Origin: Salinisphaera hydrothermalis
Lineage (GTDB): Bacteria; Pseudomonadota; Gammaproteobacteria; Nevskiales; Salinisphaeraceae
NCBI RefSeq assembly: GCF_040361195.1
Contig: NZ_APNE01000018.1
Strand: one strand, 5' to 3'
DNA length: 64,000 nt
This document shows, piece after piece, positions 37,152 through 45,915 of the stretch; the first letter of the stretch is position 1; each line of letters opens with the position of its first letter. The notes beneath the pieces are model-generated. The model was not told the DNA's origin. It worked only from the letters and a program-made list of their open reading frames with translations, and ran no database searches. Made by a program: the position numbers and the translations under genes.

Positions 37152-38816
37152 TCAGGATGTGCTGCGCAGCTCCTTACGCAAAATCTTGCCGACGTTGGAT
37201 TTGGGCAGTTCGTCGATGAACACGACCTGCTTGGGCACCTTGTAGCCGGTCAGCTCCTGGCGACAGAACTCGATAAGTTCGTCCTCGGTCAGGCTGTCGT
37301 CGCGTTTGACCACGAACACTTTGACCACTTCGCCGGATTTTTCGTCCTCGACGCCCACGCAGGCGGCTTCCATCACCTTCGGATGCGAAGCCACGACGTC
37401 CTCGATCTCGTTGGGGTAGACGTTGAAGCCGGACACCAGAATCATGTCTTTCTTGCGATCGACGATATGCAGAAAGCCCTTGTCGTCGAACTGGGCGATA
37501 TCGCCGGTGCGCAGGTAGCCGTCGGCAAAGAAGGTCTTGTCGTTTTCTTCCGGCTTGTTCCAGTAACCGGCCATGACCTGCGGCCCATGTACGCAGAGCT
37601 CGCCCGGCTGACCGGGCTCGACTTCGTTGCCGGCCTCGTCGCGAATGGAAATCTCGGTCGACGGAATCGGCAGGCCGATCGAGCCGTTGTAGCGTTCCAG
37701 GTTCAACGGATTGATCGATACGGCCGGCGACGCTTCAGTCAGGCCATAGGCTTCGATCAGCGGTATGCCCGTGATCTTCTGCCATTTCTCGGCCACGGCC
37801 TTCTGTACGGCCGCGCCACCGCCGAGCGTGATCTTGAGGCGCGAGAAATCGAGCTTGGCGAAATCGTCGTTGCTGACCAGTGCGTTGAACAGCGTGTTGA
37901 CGCCGGTGAAGGCGGTCGGCTTGTGTTTGCCGAATTCTTTAACCAGGGCCGGAATATCGCGCGGATTGGTGATCAGCACGTTCTTGCCGCCCTGCTGTAG
38001 GAAGACCAGGCAGTTCGCCATCAGCGCGAACACGTGATACAGCGGCAGCGGCGTGATGATGATCTCGCGGCCTTTTTCGGTCCACGGATCGAGCCAAGCC
38101 TGGGCCTGCTCGATGTTGGCGACCATGTTGCGGTGCGTGAGGATAGCGCCCTTGGCCAGGCCGGTCGTCCCGCCGGTGTATTGCAGGAAGGCGATATCGT
38201 TGGGTTCGACCGTTACCGGTTTCATCGACTGCTTGGCGCCGTCGGACAGCGCCGTGTTCAGCGATATGGCGCCCGGCAGTTTGAACGCCGGCACCATGCG
38301 TTTGACGTGCTTGACCGCGAAATTGACGATCGTGCGCTTGATCGTCGGCAGACAGTCGCCGATCTGGGTGGTGATCACCGTTTCCAGCGGCACCTTGTCG
38401 ATGACTTTTTCCAGCGTCGCGGCGAAATTTTCGACGATCACGATGGCCCGGGCGCCTGCGTCCGACAACTGGTGCTCGAGTTCGCGCGCCGTGTACAACG
38501 GGTTGACGTTGACCGCCACCATGCCGGCCCGGAGGATGCCGAACAGCACGATCGGATATTGCAGCAGGTTGGGCATCATGATCGCGACGCGATCGCCCTT
38601 GGCGAAGCCGAGTTCGTGCTGCAGATAGGCAGCGAAGTGCCGGGATTTGGCCTCGAGCTCCCGATAGCTCATTTCGACGTCCATGTTCGAGAACGCGGGC
38701 GTGTCACCGAATTCGCGACAGCTGTCCTCGATGACGTCGACGAGTGTGCGTTTGTCGTCGAGCTGGATTTCGGCGGGGACCCCGTCCGGATATTGCTCTA
38801 GCCAGGTTTTAGTCAC
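37152..38816 (-). CDS. fadD: Long-chain fatty acid-CoA ligase
   Basis: 554-aa AMP-forming acyl-CoA synthetase that activates fatty acids for beta-oxidation. The AMP-binding P-loop is LQYTGGTTGLAKGAIL, the adenine motif is IEAYGLTEASP, and YLRTGDIAQFDDKGFLHIVD plus the C-terminal SNVGKILRKELR (catalytic Lys) complete the set. The frame is open to 38939, but the GTG at 38816 has AGGAGAGG just upstream and matches the FadD N terminus (TKTWLEQYPDGVP), so I start there. Works with FadE at 24.5 kb. Confidence 0.95.
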   Translation of the reverse strand: MTKTWLEQYPDGVPAEIQLDDKRTLVDVIEDSCREFGDTPAFSNMDVEMSYRELEAKSRHFAAYLQHELGFAKGDRVAIMMPNLLQYPIVLFGILRAGMVAVNVNPLYTARELEHQLSDAGARAIVIVENFAATLEKVIDKVPLETVITTQIGDCLPTIKRTIVNFAVKHVKRMVPAFKLPGAISLNTALSDGAKQSMKPVTVEPNDIAFLQYTGGTTGLAKGAILTHRNMVANIEQAQAWLDPWTEKGREIIITPLPLYHVFALMANCLVFLQQGGKNVLITNPRDIPALVKEFGKHKPTAFTGVNTLFNALVSNDDFAKLDFSRLKITLGGGAAVQKAVAEKWQKITGIPLIEAYGLTEASPAVSINPLNLERYNGSIGLPIPSTEISIRDEAGNEVEPGQPGELCVHGPQVMAGYWNKPEENDKTFFADGYLRTGDIAQFDDKGFLHIVDRKKDMILVSGFNVYPNEIEDVVASHPKVMEAACVGVEDEKSGEVVKVFVVKRDDSLTEDELIEFCRQELTGYKVPKQVVFIDELPKSNVGKILRKELRSTS

Positions 38817-38871
38817 GGCCTCTCCTCTGACAACCGTTGTCGTTGGCGTACACCGGCGAAAATTTATCTTG

Positions 38872-40278
38872 TCATATTTGCTGTCGACGCGTCGCGTGGT
38901 GAACGGCGTCGGCCTGGGTGGGCAGCCGCCGATCGACACTCTCGCGCTCGTCGTGCAGCAACAATGCCATGTCTCGCAGCGAACGATCGCGAAAAATCGA
39001 ACGCTTGGCCTGTTCTGCCTCCTCGGTTAATGCATCGACAGTCTGCGCCACCATCACATCGCGCGGTTGCGCGCGCGCTGCGGGTTCGCCGGCTCTTACG
39101 ATGTCGAGTACGCGCGAGACTCGCACCTCGGCAATGTCGCGGCGAGGCAGCAGGGTCGCATCGAGCTCGCCCGCCTCGATGAACAGGCCGCCGGCGATGA
39201 GCTGATCGGCAATATCCTGGACGTGATCGGGCGCGCTGCGGAGTGTGTGTGCCAGCGCGGGGATCGTCCAGGGCACGCCGCCCTGCATGAAACGATCGGC
39301 CACCAGCGTCGTGACCAGCAGCGCGAGACGCTCGCGCTCGGCCGCGCCGAGGCGGGGCGGGTAATGCCCGCGCGTCAGTCGTTCGTTGTGTTGCAGCAGA
39401 AAAGCCACGCGGCAGCCGAGCAGCAGGATCATCCAGGATACGTAGAGCCAGATCAGCAACAGAATCAGGATGGCGAAGCTGGAATAGATCGCGTTGACGT
39501 TGCCGGCATTTTTCGCGAACAGCGCGAATCCCAGGCTGGCGGTTTGCCAGAGCACGCCGGAGAACACGCCGCCGCCGAGCGCCGGCAGCAGTCGGACCCG
39601 GGTGTTGGGGATGTACTTGAACAGCACCGTAAAGCCGATGCTGTAGAGAATATAGGGCAGGATATGACCGGCCAGATAAAGCGCGGCGCCGAACGGCTCG
39701 ATCGAGGTGAGCCAGCTCACCGTGCTGTTGTTGCCCACAGTCGCGGTGATGCTGGCGGCCGCGAGGATGATCAACGGGCCGGCGACCAGCACGCTGATGT
39801 ACTCAGTCACCCGGCGGCCGATCGAGCGCGGTTTGCGCACGTGCCAGATGTAGTTGCAGCCGGCCTCGACCTTCTGGATCAGCGAGATCACGGAATAAAG
39901 CAGCGTCACCACGCCGATGGCGCCAAGCACGCCGACCTGGACGTTCTGCACGAAGTCCACGATCTTGTCGATGATCTGGCCGCTGCCCGCGCCGAGCGGC
40001 GCCAGAAAACGCTGCAGCACCGGGCGCAGGGCATTGTCCACGCCGAATGCCTTGAGTAGCGAAAACGCCAGCGCCAGCAAGGGAACCAGCGACACGAGCG
40101 TGGTATACACCAGTCCCATGGCGCGCATGGTGATTTCGCCGTTGCGGAAATCCTCGATCAGCGTGATCAGAATACGCAGCGCCACGAGCAGCCACCGGCG
40201 CGGCCCGTGCAGCCGCTCGATCTCGGGCTGCCAGACGATAGCGTCGAAACGGCGACCCAAGCCCCCGAGCACTCCCAT
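38872..40278 (-). CDS. YihY/BrkB-family inner-membrane protein
   Basis: 468-aa protein. Residues about 30-310 contain six hydrophobic helices of the YihY/virulence factor BrkB family (once misnamed RNase BN), with MRAMGLVYTTLVSLVPLLA and YSSFAILILLLIWLYVSW as landmarks. The C-terminal 150 residues look like a soluble winged-helix-type extension (WTIPALAHTLRSAPDHVQDIADQLI) ending in a charged tail; E. coli YihY (290 aa) lacks it. Molecular function is unknown. Upstream of fadD on the same strand with a 55-base gap. Confidence 0.88.
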   Translation of the reverse strand: MGVLGGLGRRFDAIVWQPEIERLHGPRRWLLVALRILITLIEDFRNGEITMRAMGLVYTTLVSLVPLLALAFSLLKAFGVDNALRPVLQRFLAPLGAGSGQIIDKIVDFVQNVQVGVLGAIGVVTLLYSVISLIQKVEAGCNYIWHVRKPRSIGRRVTEYISVLVAGPLIILAAASITATVGNNSTVSWLTSIEPFGAALYLAGHILPYILYSIGFTVLFKYIPNTRVRLLPALGGGVFSGVLWQTASLGFALFAKNAGNVNAIYSSFAILILLLIWLYVSWMILLLGCRVAFLLQHNERLTRGHYPPRLGAAERERLALLVTTLVADRFMQGGVPWTIPALAHTLRSAPDHVQDIADQLIAGGLFIEAGELDATLLPRRDIAEVRVSRVLDIVRAGEPAARAQPRDVMVAQTVDALTEEAEQAKRSIFRDRSLRDMALLLHDERESVDRRLPTQADAVHHATRRQQI

Positions 40279-40358
40279 GTACGACTCGCTTGAAAAACGC
40301 GTGGCGCCATTGTAACCATCAATCTTGGTCGGCGGAGGCCGCTGCCACAGGAGGCGTC

Positions 40359-42074
40359 GTGAATCACCCAGCCCGGTTATCGGATCCGGTCGAACGCGTC
40401 GAGCGCGAGCCGATGACCGCTGAAACGCCGGACGCGTTCGTCACCGCGGACGCCCGCTGGCCCGATATCGGCCGGGCCGCGGGCGAGCTGCTGGGCGTGC
40501 TCGCGCGCCATCCCGCGGCCGCTTTGCGTATCGAGGGTCGGCTCATCGCGCGACTGACGCTGGCGCTGTGGGGGCGCGGCGGGCCCCGACCGACGTTCGA
40601 TGATCCGCGATTCGCGCATCCGGCGTGGCAGGCGAACCCCGTGTTCGGGCGGGTCGCCAGCGTGTATCTCGTGCTCGCCGATACGCTGCGTGAACTGGTG
40701 AGTGTGTCCGGACTGTCGGACACGCGCCGACGACAGCTGTCGTTTGCCGTCGAACACCTGATCGCCGCTGTATCGCCCGCCAACCTGTTTCTGACCCATC
40801 CTGGGTTTTACGACAATCTGGTCAGCACCCGGGGCCGATCGGCGCTCGTCGGGCTATACCAGCTGCTCCGCGACCTGCGCGATAATCGGGGGTTGCCACG
40901 CCAGGTCGACAGAGCGGCATTCACCCTGGGAGTGAATATCGCGGCCACGCCCGGAGCCGTGATCTATCGCGACGAGATCTGCGAGCTGATCCAGTACACA
41001 CCGCACACCCGGCAAGTCGATGCGGCGCCTGTGCTCCTCGTCGGTCCGCAGATCAACAAATACTATGTGTTCGATCTCAGCGGCGAGGACAGTCTGGTGC
41101 GCTATGCGCTCGCCTCGGGCCAACAGGTGTTCGCCATCTCCTGGCGCAACCCCACCGCCGCGCAACGTCGTTGGGGGCTGTCCGATTACGTGGAGGCGGT
41201 CGAACAGGCGGTCGATGTCGTTTGGCGCGTGAGCGCAGAGCAGCCGGTCAAACTGGCCGGGGCCTGTGCTGGCGGGCTGACCGCGGCAGCCGCCGCGGCG
41301 CATCTGGCCATGGGCGGCAAGAGCGACCGGATCGCCTGTTTGTCTTTGTTCGTGACCCTGCTGGAATCGCCCCGCAGCGTGTCCGATGTGCCGACCGGCG
41401 ACGACGAAACCATTGCTCGGGCGCTGTCGCGTTCGACGAGTAGCGGTGTGCTCGATGGCGCGGCCATGGCGCGCGCTTTCGCCTGGCAGCGGCCGGATGC
41501 ATTGGTCTGGCGCTTCGTGGCGCACAATTACGTCCTCGGCCAGACCCCGCCCGCCTCCGATATTCTGTACTGGAACAGCGACACGACGCGCCTGCCCGCG
41601 AGACTGCATGCCGATCTGCTGGCCATCTATCGGGACGATCGGGGGCGCGCCGCCGGCGGTCTGACCCTCGATGGCGAGATGATCGATCTGTCGGTGATCG
41701 AACAGGATGTATTCGTGGTCGCCGGGGCGGCGGACCATATTGCGCCATGGCAGGCGTGTTATCGCACCATGCAGATGTTTCGTGGCGGCCGGCGATTCGT
41801 GCTCGGCGCCGGCGGACACGCTCAGGCCGTGGTCTGTCCGCCGGGGGGGCGACGCGTGGACGCGGCGCGGGGGTTCTGGATCAACGACGACCACGATCTC
41901 GATCCGGCCGACTGGCGTCGCGGCGCGCGTGCGGTCGAGCAGTCGTGGTGGCCGGACTGGGTCGAGTGGTGCCGGGCCCGTGGTGGCCCGACCGTGGCCG
42001 CACCCGAAATCTTCGGCAATGACGACTTCGAGCCGATCGAGGCGGCGCCGGGCCGTTATGTGCGCCAGCGCTGA
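40359..42074 (+). CDS. phaC: Polyhydroxyalkanoate synthase, class II-like
   Basis: 571-aa alpha/beta-fold polymerase that builds PHA from hydroxyacyl-CoA on granules. The lipase-like box is GACAGG with the nucleophilic Cys at residue 303; the catalytic Asp is in GAADHIAPW and the His in GAGGHAQAVV. Length and the layout ISWRNPTAAQRRWGLSDYV resemble class II (medium-chain) synthases of pseudomonads. GTG 40359 is chosen because AGGAGG lies at 40349-40354; ATG 40413 is an alternative. The next gene starts inside its 3' end. Divergent from the yihY-like gene. Confidence 0.9.
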   Translation: MNHPARLSDPVERVEREPMTAETPDAFVTADARWPDIGRAAGELLGVLARHPAAALRIEGRLIARLTLALWGRGGPRPTFDDPRFAHPAWQANPVFGRVASVYLVLADTLRELVSVSGLSDTRRRQLSFAVEHLIAAVSPANLFLTHPGFYDNLVSTRGRSALVGLYQLLRDLRDNRGLPRQVDRAAFTLGVNIAATPGAVIYRDEICELIQYTPHTRQVDAAPVLLVGPQINKYYVFDLSGEDSLVRYALASGQQVFAISWRNPTAAQRRWGLSDYVEAVEQAVDVVWRVSAEQPVKLAGACAGGLTAAAAAAHLAMGGKSDRIACLSLFVTLLESPRSVSDVPTGDDETIARALSRSTSSGVLDGAAMARAFAWQRPDALVWRFVAHNYVLGQTPPASDILYWNSDTTRLPARLHADLLAIYRDDRGRAAGGLTLDGEMIDLSVIEQDVFVVAGAADHIAPWQACYRTMQMFRGGRRFVLGAGGHAQAVVCPPGGRRVDAARGFWINDDHDLDPADWRRGARAVEQSWWPDWVEWCRARGGPTVAAPEIFGNDDFEPIEAAPGRYVRQR

Positions 42075-42897
42075 CACAGCCGGCGTCGAAACCTTCCATA
42101 TCGAGGGTGAAGCCGTCGTGGTCGCCCGTACGTCCGGCGTCGGGCCGCCTTTGTTGATGTGCAACGATTTTCTTGCCTGTTACGGGGTGCTCGATACGAT
42201 CTGCGACGCACTCGCGCGGCCAACGATCCGCTTCGACATGCCCGGCATTGGCGAGGCGCCGGGTACGCCCCGGATGCGGCGCATGGCACAGCTGGCACAG
42301 CGCGTGTCACGTGTGTGCGACGTGCTCGACTGTCCCGAGGTAGACGTTCTGGGCATGGGGTGGGGTGGCCTGTTGGCACAGCGCCTGGCCCGCGACCATG
42401 CATCGCGCGTTCGGCGTCTGGTACTGGTCGCCACGTCCAGCGGGCCGCTCATGCTGCCGGGGCGCGCGGCCAGCCTGCGGCGTCTGGCCTGGCCGGGCGG
42501 GCCGGGTACGGTGGTCGCCGACGGGCGTGATGTGCGCGAGCTGTTCGGCGGGCGGCGTGCCGACGAATGCGAGGCGGTGGCCAGCGCACTGCATCGGAAT
42601 CGCGCGCCCAGCCGCCGGGCATTCGCGGCCCAGCTTTATGCCATGGCTGGTTTTTCCAGTTTGCCGTGGCTGCATCGGCTGACGATGCCGACGCTTGTTC
42701 TGGCGGGCGACGATGATCAGGTCGTGCCGTTGCCCAACGTCCGTCTGCTCGGGCTGCTGATCCCGGATTCGCGGCTGTCGATCATGCGCGGCGCCGGCCA
42801 CTGGCTGCTTTTGGAGCGCCCGGACGAGGCGAGTCGCCGGATCGAGGAATTCCTGGACACGCCGCACCCGTTGCAGCCGGGCGGTGAAGCGGTCTAA
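42058..42897 (+). CDS. PhaZ-like alpha/beta hydrolase lacking the catalytic serine
   Basis: 279-aa homologue of intracellular PHA depolymerase. It overlaps phaC by 17 bases, so the two are coupled. The fold is intact: DMPGIGEAPG, LVLAGDDDQVVPLPN (Asp) and RGAGHWLLLERP (His) are kept. But the nucleophile elbow reads LGMGWGGLLAQ: the Ser expected in GxSxGG is Gly 101 (codon GGG at 42358). It therefore should not hydrolyse esters by the usual mechanism; it could be a regulator, a granule-binding protein or a dead paralogue. The frame is otherwise clean and full length, which argues against simple decay. Confidence 0.82.
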   Translation: MCASADTAGVETFHIEGEAVVVARTSGVGPPLLMCNDFLACYGVLDTICDALARPTIRFDMPGIGEAPGTPRMRRMAQLAQRVSRVCDVLDCPEVDVLGMGWGGLLAQRLARDHASRVRRLVLVATSSGPLMLPGRAASLRRLAWPGGPGTVVADGRDVRELFGGRRADECEAVASALHRNRAPSRRAFAAQLYAMAGFSSLPWLHRLTMPTLVLAGDDDQVVPLPNVRLLGLLIPDSRLSIMRGAGHWLLLERPDEASRRIEEFLDTPHPLQPGGEAV

Positions 42898-42907
42898 TGT
42901 CAAGATC

Positions 42908-43945
42908 ATGAGCGACGAAACGAGTCGCGGACCGATGTCGGACTCTGTCTCAAACAAAATACAATCGCTGACCGCCATCCGTCGGCCCGGCCGGCGGATG
43001 CCGCCGGAACTCAGCGTCCTGCGGCGTCGGACCCGCATTCAGGTCGACTGGATCGACGTAGACGGCGTGCGCCTGCGATATGGCATTCGGCGCGGGCGTG
43101 GCCGGCCGATGCTGATTCTGAACACCATCGGCGCCAACCTCGACATGTTGCTGCCGTTGGTCAATGCCCTCGATGACGCCGAGATCATCGTGCCGGAAAT
43201 GCCCGGTGCGGGACGCTCGCCGCCGCGCAGCATGCCGCATCGGCTGAGTTGGTACGCGGCGCTGATCGCGACTTTCCTGGAGCGTCTGGGCTACGACGAA
43301 TCGCTGGATCTCGTCGGGTTGTCGTGGGGCGGCTCGCTCGCCCAGCAGTTCGCCCTGGACTATCCCGCGCAAGTCAATCGGCTCGTGCTTGCCTCCAGTT
43401 CCATCGGCTGGCCGAGCCTGGCGACACACTCCAGCACGCTCAAACGACTGGCGGCGGCGCGGCGCCACGAGCGCTCGGGGACATTGCCGGCGACCGTTGC
43501 CGGGCTCTACGGCGGCCTGATGCGCCGGCGGCCCGAGTTGATCACGCGTCGCGGGCGCTACGCCAGCGGCCCGAGCACGCGGGGTTACGTCAACCAGCTG
43601 ATCGCGTCGCTCGGCTGGACCAGCGCCCATCGGCTGCATCGATTGCATTGCCCGACGCTCATCATGGGCGGCGACGACGACCCGATCGTGCCTCTCATCA
43701 ACAGCCGTATTCTCTACTGGCTGATCCCCAAATCCTATCTGCACATCGTCCGCGGGGGCGGGCATCTGTTCCTGTTGATGCGGGCTAACGAATCGGCCGG
43801 CGTGATCCGGCGTTTTCTCAACGAGCGCCGCTACGACGGCACCGATGGCGCCGACTATTACGCCGCCCGCGGTCTCGGCCCGGACGGCGCGCTCGTGCCG
43901 CGACTGCCCGGGCGTACGTCGGAGGCGTCGAAGCCGGCGACTTAG
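42908..43945 (+). CDS. phaZ: Poly(hydroxyalkanoate) depolymerase-like alpha/beta hydrolase
   Basis: 345-aa intracellular depolymerase candidate, paralogue of the preceding gene. The elbow GLSWGGSLAQQFALDYP carries Ser 139, the Asp lies in GGDDDPIVPLINSR and the His in GGGHLFLLM, matching medium-chain PhaZ. It has about 60 extra N-terminal residues and a Tyr-rich C-terminal tail. Starts at 42884 (overlapping the previous gene) and 42935 are alternatives; none has a clear ribosome site. The trio phaC-hydrolase-phaZ makes a storage-polymer synthesis and mobilisation unit. An intact MITE-like element follows 7 bases after the stop. Confidence 0.82.
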   Translation: MSDETSRGPMSDSVSNKIQSLTAIRRPGRRMPPELSVLRRRTRIQVDWIDVDGVRLRYGIRRGRGRPMLILNTIGANLDMLLPLVNALDDAEIIVPEMPGAGRSPPRSMPHRLSWYAALIATFLERLGYDESLDLVGLSWGGSLAQQFALDYPAQVNRLVLASSSIGWPSLATHSSTLKRLAAARRHERSGTLPATVAGLYGGLMRRRPELITRRGRYASGPSTRGYVNQLIASLGWTSAHRLHRLHCPTLIMGGDDDPIVPLINSRILYWLIPKSYLHIVRGGGHLFLLMRANESAGVIRRFLNERRYDGTDGADYYAARGLGPDGALVPRLPGRTSEASKPAT

Positions 43946-43952
43946 TGGGCCA

Positions 43953-44220
43953 GGGTCTGTTGAGGTTTGGTGCGAGTCCGCGCCAAGCGCTGTTTTGCGG
44001 CAAGACGAGGCGTAGCGAACGTGGCGTAGTTGTTCTACGCGAGAGAGCGACAACGCTGTATCGCCGCCAAACAGCGCTTGTCCCGAAGGGTTGGGCCGCA
44101 AATCGCGCCCTGCGGCGTTGCGAGTCTGGGTCGCGGCACGCCACGACGCGGCGACTCGCGCCTTGCCGGACACGATTTGCGGACGCCAACGCGGCGCTCG
44201 CACTAAACCTCAACAGACCC
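43953..44220 (+). repeat. MITE-like dispersed repeat, intact copy B
   Basis: Complete 268-bp element. Left end gggtctgttgaggtttggtg and right end caccaaa-type complement (cactaaacctcaacagaccc) form terminal inverted repeats of about 24 bases with one mismatch. It is followed by TA; copies A and C also have TA at the visible ends, hinting at a TA target as used by IS630/Tc1-type or some IS5-group transposases. Internally it holds a hairpin with conserved stem gcgtag / ctacgc and a variable loop. No transposase is encoded, so movement would need an enzyme supplied elsewhere. Confidence 0.85.
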
Positions 44221-45026
44221 TATGGCCTGGCTTTCTCGCGCAGGTGGCGCGCGGTGGCTACGGCCTGGCGATGGGCGACGGCCATGCGGGCCGCTTCGGC
44301 CAGGCTGCGGCGATCGTAGCCGCGCGGATCGAGCGGGGCACAGACGCGCACCTCAGCGCAGATCTTGCGCAGCTTGAACAGATCGCGGAAATGCGGCCAC
44401 AGCGGCGCTTCGTTGACCCACGGCGCGAGCGCATGATGCATGCCGGGCGGTGTGGTGTCGTCACAATAGCGCAGACTCACCGGCAGGACGTTGTAGCCGC
44501 CTTCGATGGCCGCCGCGAACAGCCGTGCGTGAAAGCGTTGCGGATTGGGATCCGGCGTGGTCGTGCCTTCGGGAAAGAAGAGGACCGAGCGGCCGGACTC
44601 GAGCATGTCGCGAATCGAGGCGCTGGTTTCGCCGGTCTTGCCCTGGCCGCGATCGAGAAACAGCGTGCCGCCGGCGCGGGCGAACGAGCCCACCAGCGGC
44701 CAGCCGCCGACCTCGGCCTTGGATACGAACGCGGTATTGAACACGCGTCCGAGCACCAGAATGTCGAGCCAGGAACAGTGGTTGGCCACCACCAGCATCG
44801 GGCCGGACGGGACGTTGCCGTCGATGTCCAGCCGCACATGCAGTGCGTTGAGCATGCGCCCCAGCCACCAGTTGATCAGGTACTTGCTGCGCCGGCCCAG
44901 CAGGGGCACCGCGGGCAGCAACACCACGCCGAGTACCAGCGTGCCGCCGAAGCGCACGGCCTTTAAGCCGAGTCCGAGCCGGCTGAGCAGGGGATGATCC
45001 GTATCGAATGACGAAGTCGTGGACAT
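44220..45026 (-). CDS. plsC: 1-acyl-sn-glycerol-3-phosphate acyltransferase (PlsC family)
   Basis: 268-aa membrane acyltransferase for phosphatidic acid synthesis or lipid remodelling. A hydrophobic N-terminal stretch (about 20-45) precedes the HX4D box NHCSWLDILVL (His about 82), the glycerophosphate-binding motif LFFPEGTTT (about 150) and VLPVSLRY. ATG 45026 is chosen; the upstream TTG is unlikely. The stop codon TAG is made of the TA next to the MITE-like element plus the element's first G, so the C terminus was probably set by the insertion. The last residues are ARHLREKARP. Confidence 0.87.
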   Translation of the reverse strand: MSTTSSFDTDHPLLSRLGLGLKAVRFGGTLVLGVVLLPAVPLLGRRSKYLINWWLGRMLNALHVRLDIDGNVPSGPMLVVANHCSWLDILVLGRVFNTAFVSKAEVGGWPLVGSFARAGGTLFLDRGQGKTGETSASIRDMLESGRSVLFFPEGTTTPDPNPQRFHARLFAAAIEGGYNVLPVSLRYCDDTTPPGMHHALAPWVNEAPLWPHFRDLFKLRKICAEVRVCAPLDPRGYDRRSLAEAARMAVAHRQAVATARHLREKARP

Positions 45027-45071
45027 AGGCGCGTATCGGGACCGATTCACAAAGCGTACGACAAAGGGCAA

Positions 45072-45096
45072 CGAACGGCCGTCGCTTGGCCGTTCG
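45072..45096 (-). terminator. Hairpin downstream of rnt
   Basis: Nine-bp stem (cgaacggcc / ggccgttcg) with a seven-base loop, 64 bases past the rnt stop and 45 bases before the plsC start, both on the minus strand. Only a short pyrimidine run follows, so termination may be partial. Confidence 0.55.
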
Positions 45097-45160
45097 GGCG
45101 TCGCGAACGCAGTTTAGCCAGCGTCGCTGGCAGGCGACAATGCCGGCGGCACGACCGCTC

Positions 45161-45817
45161 TCAGGACTGCGGTTCGGGCGGCACGGCCTCGAAGATGGGC
45201 TGGAAACGATTGACGATGGTACAGAACAGGTGGGCCGTCTGTTCGGTATCGTAGCGTGCCGAGTGCGCGGCTTCGTTATCCCAGCTCATGCCGGCGGCAG
45301 TCGCCGCGCGGCGCAGCACTGTCTGACCGAAGGCGACCCCGGACAGGGTCGCGGTATCGAAGCAGGAGAACGGGTGAAACGGGCTGCGTTTGATGCCGGT
45401 GCGCGCGATCGCGGCATTGAGAAAGCCGAGATCGAAATGCGCGTTGTGGCCCACCAGCACTGCGCGCTTGCAGCCGTCGGTTTTCATCGTTTCGCGCACC
45501 ATGCGAAAAATCCGGCCGAGCGCGTCGCGCTCGGGAATGGCCGGGCGTAGCGGATGATGCGGATCGATACCGTTAACTTCGAGCGAGGCGGGCTCGATGT
45601 TGGCGCCTTCAAACGGTGCGACGTGATACGACGCCGACTCGCGCACGGCGAGTTGGCCGTTGTCGTCGAAACCGACCGTCACGGCCGCGATTTCGAGCAG
45701 GGCATCGGTGGCGGAATTGAAACCGCCGGTTTCCACGTCGATCACCACCGGCAGAAAGCCGCGAAAACGGGTGGCCATCCGCGGGGTCACCGCGGCTTCT
45801 TCATGCGAATCGGTCAT
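45161..45817 (-). CDS. rnt: Ribonuclease T
   Basis: 218-aa 3'-to-5' exoribonuclease of the DEDD family that finishes tRNA and other stable RNA 3' ends. Exo I VVIDVETGGF, exo II VGHNAHFDLGFL and exo III HSARYDTEQTAHLF are present, as is the RNase T length (E. coli 215 aa). ATG 45817 is chosen from homology; the frame runs open into the argG promoter region. Divergent from argG with a 98-base gap. Confidence 0.94.
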   Translation of the reverse strand: MTDSHEEAAVTPRMATRFRGFLPVVIDVETGGFNSATDALLEIAAVTVGFDDNGQLAVRESASYHVAPFEGANIEPASLEVNGIDPHHPLRPAIPERDALGRIFRMVRETMKTDGCKRAVLVGHNAHFDLGFLNAAIARTGIKRSPFHPFSCFDTATLSGVAFGQTVLRRAATAAGMSWDNEAAHSARYDTEQTAHLFCTIVNRFQPIFEAVPPEPQS

Positions 45818-45915
45818 GCGCGCATGGTAGCAGCTGCATTGCCTCGGCGGGGAGCGCAATCGATTCTGTATACTGGTCGACCCTTGATCATTCTTAACGG
45901 CAGCGGATCGCAGCA

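Noticed and set aside
43953..44220. Attachment site or integron attC-like site
   Set aside because: The structure is a transposon-type terminal inverted repeat with TA flanks, and no integrase is nearby.
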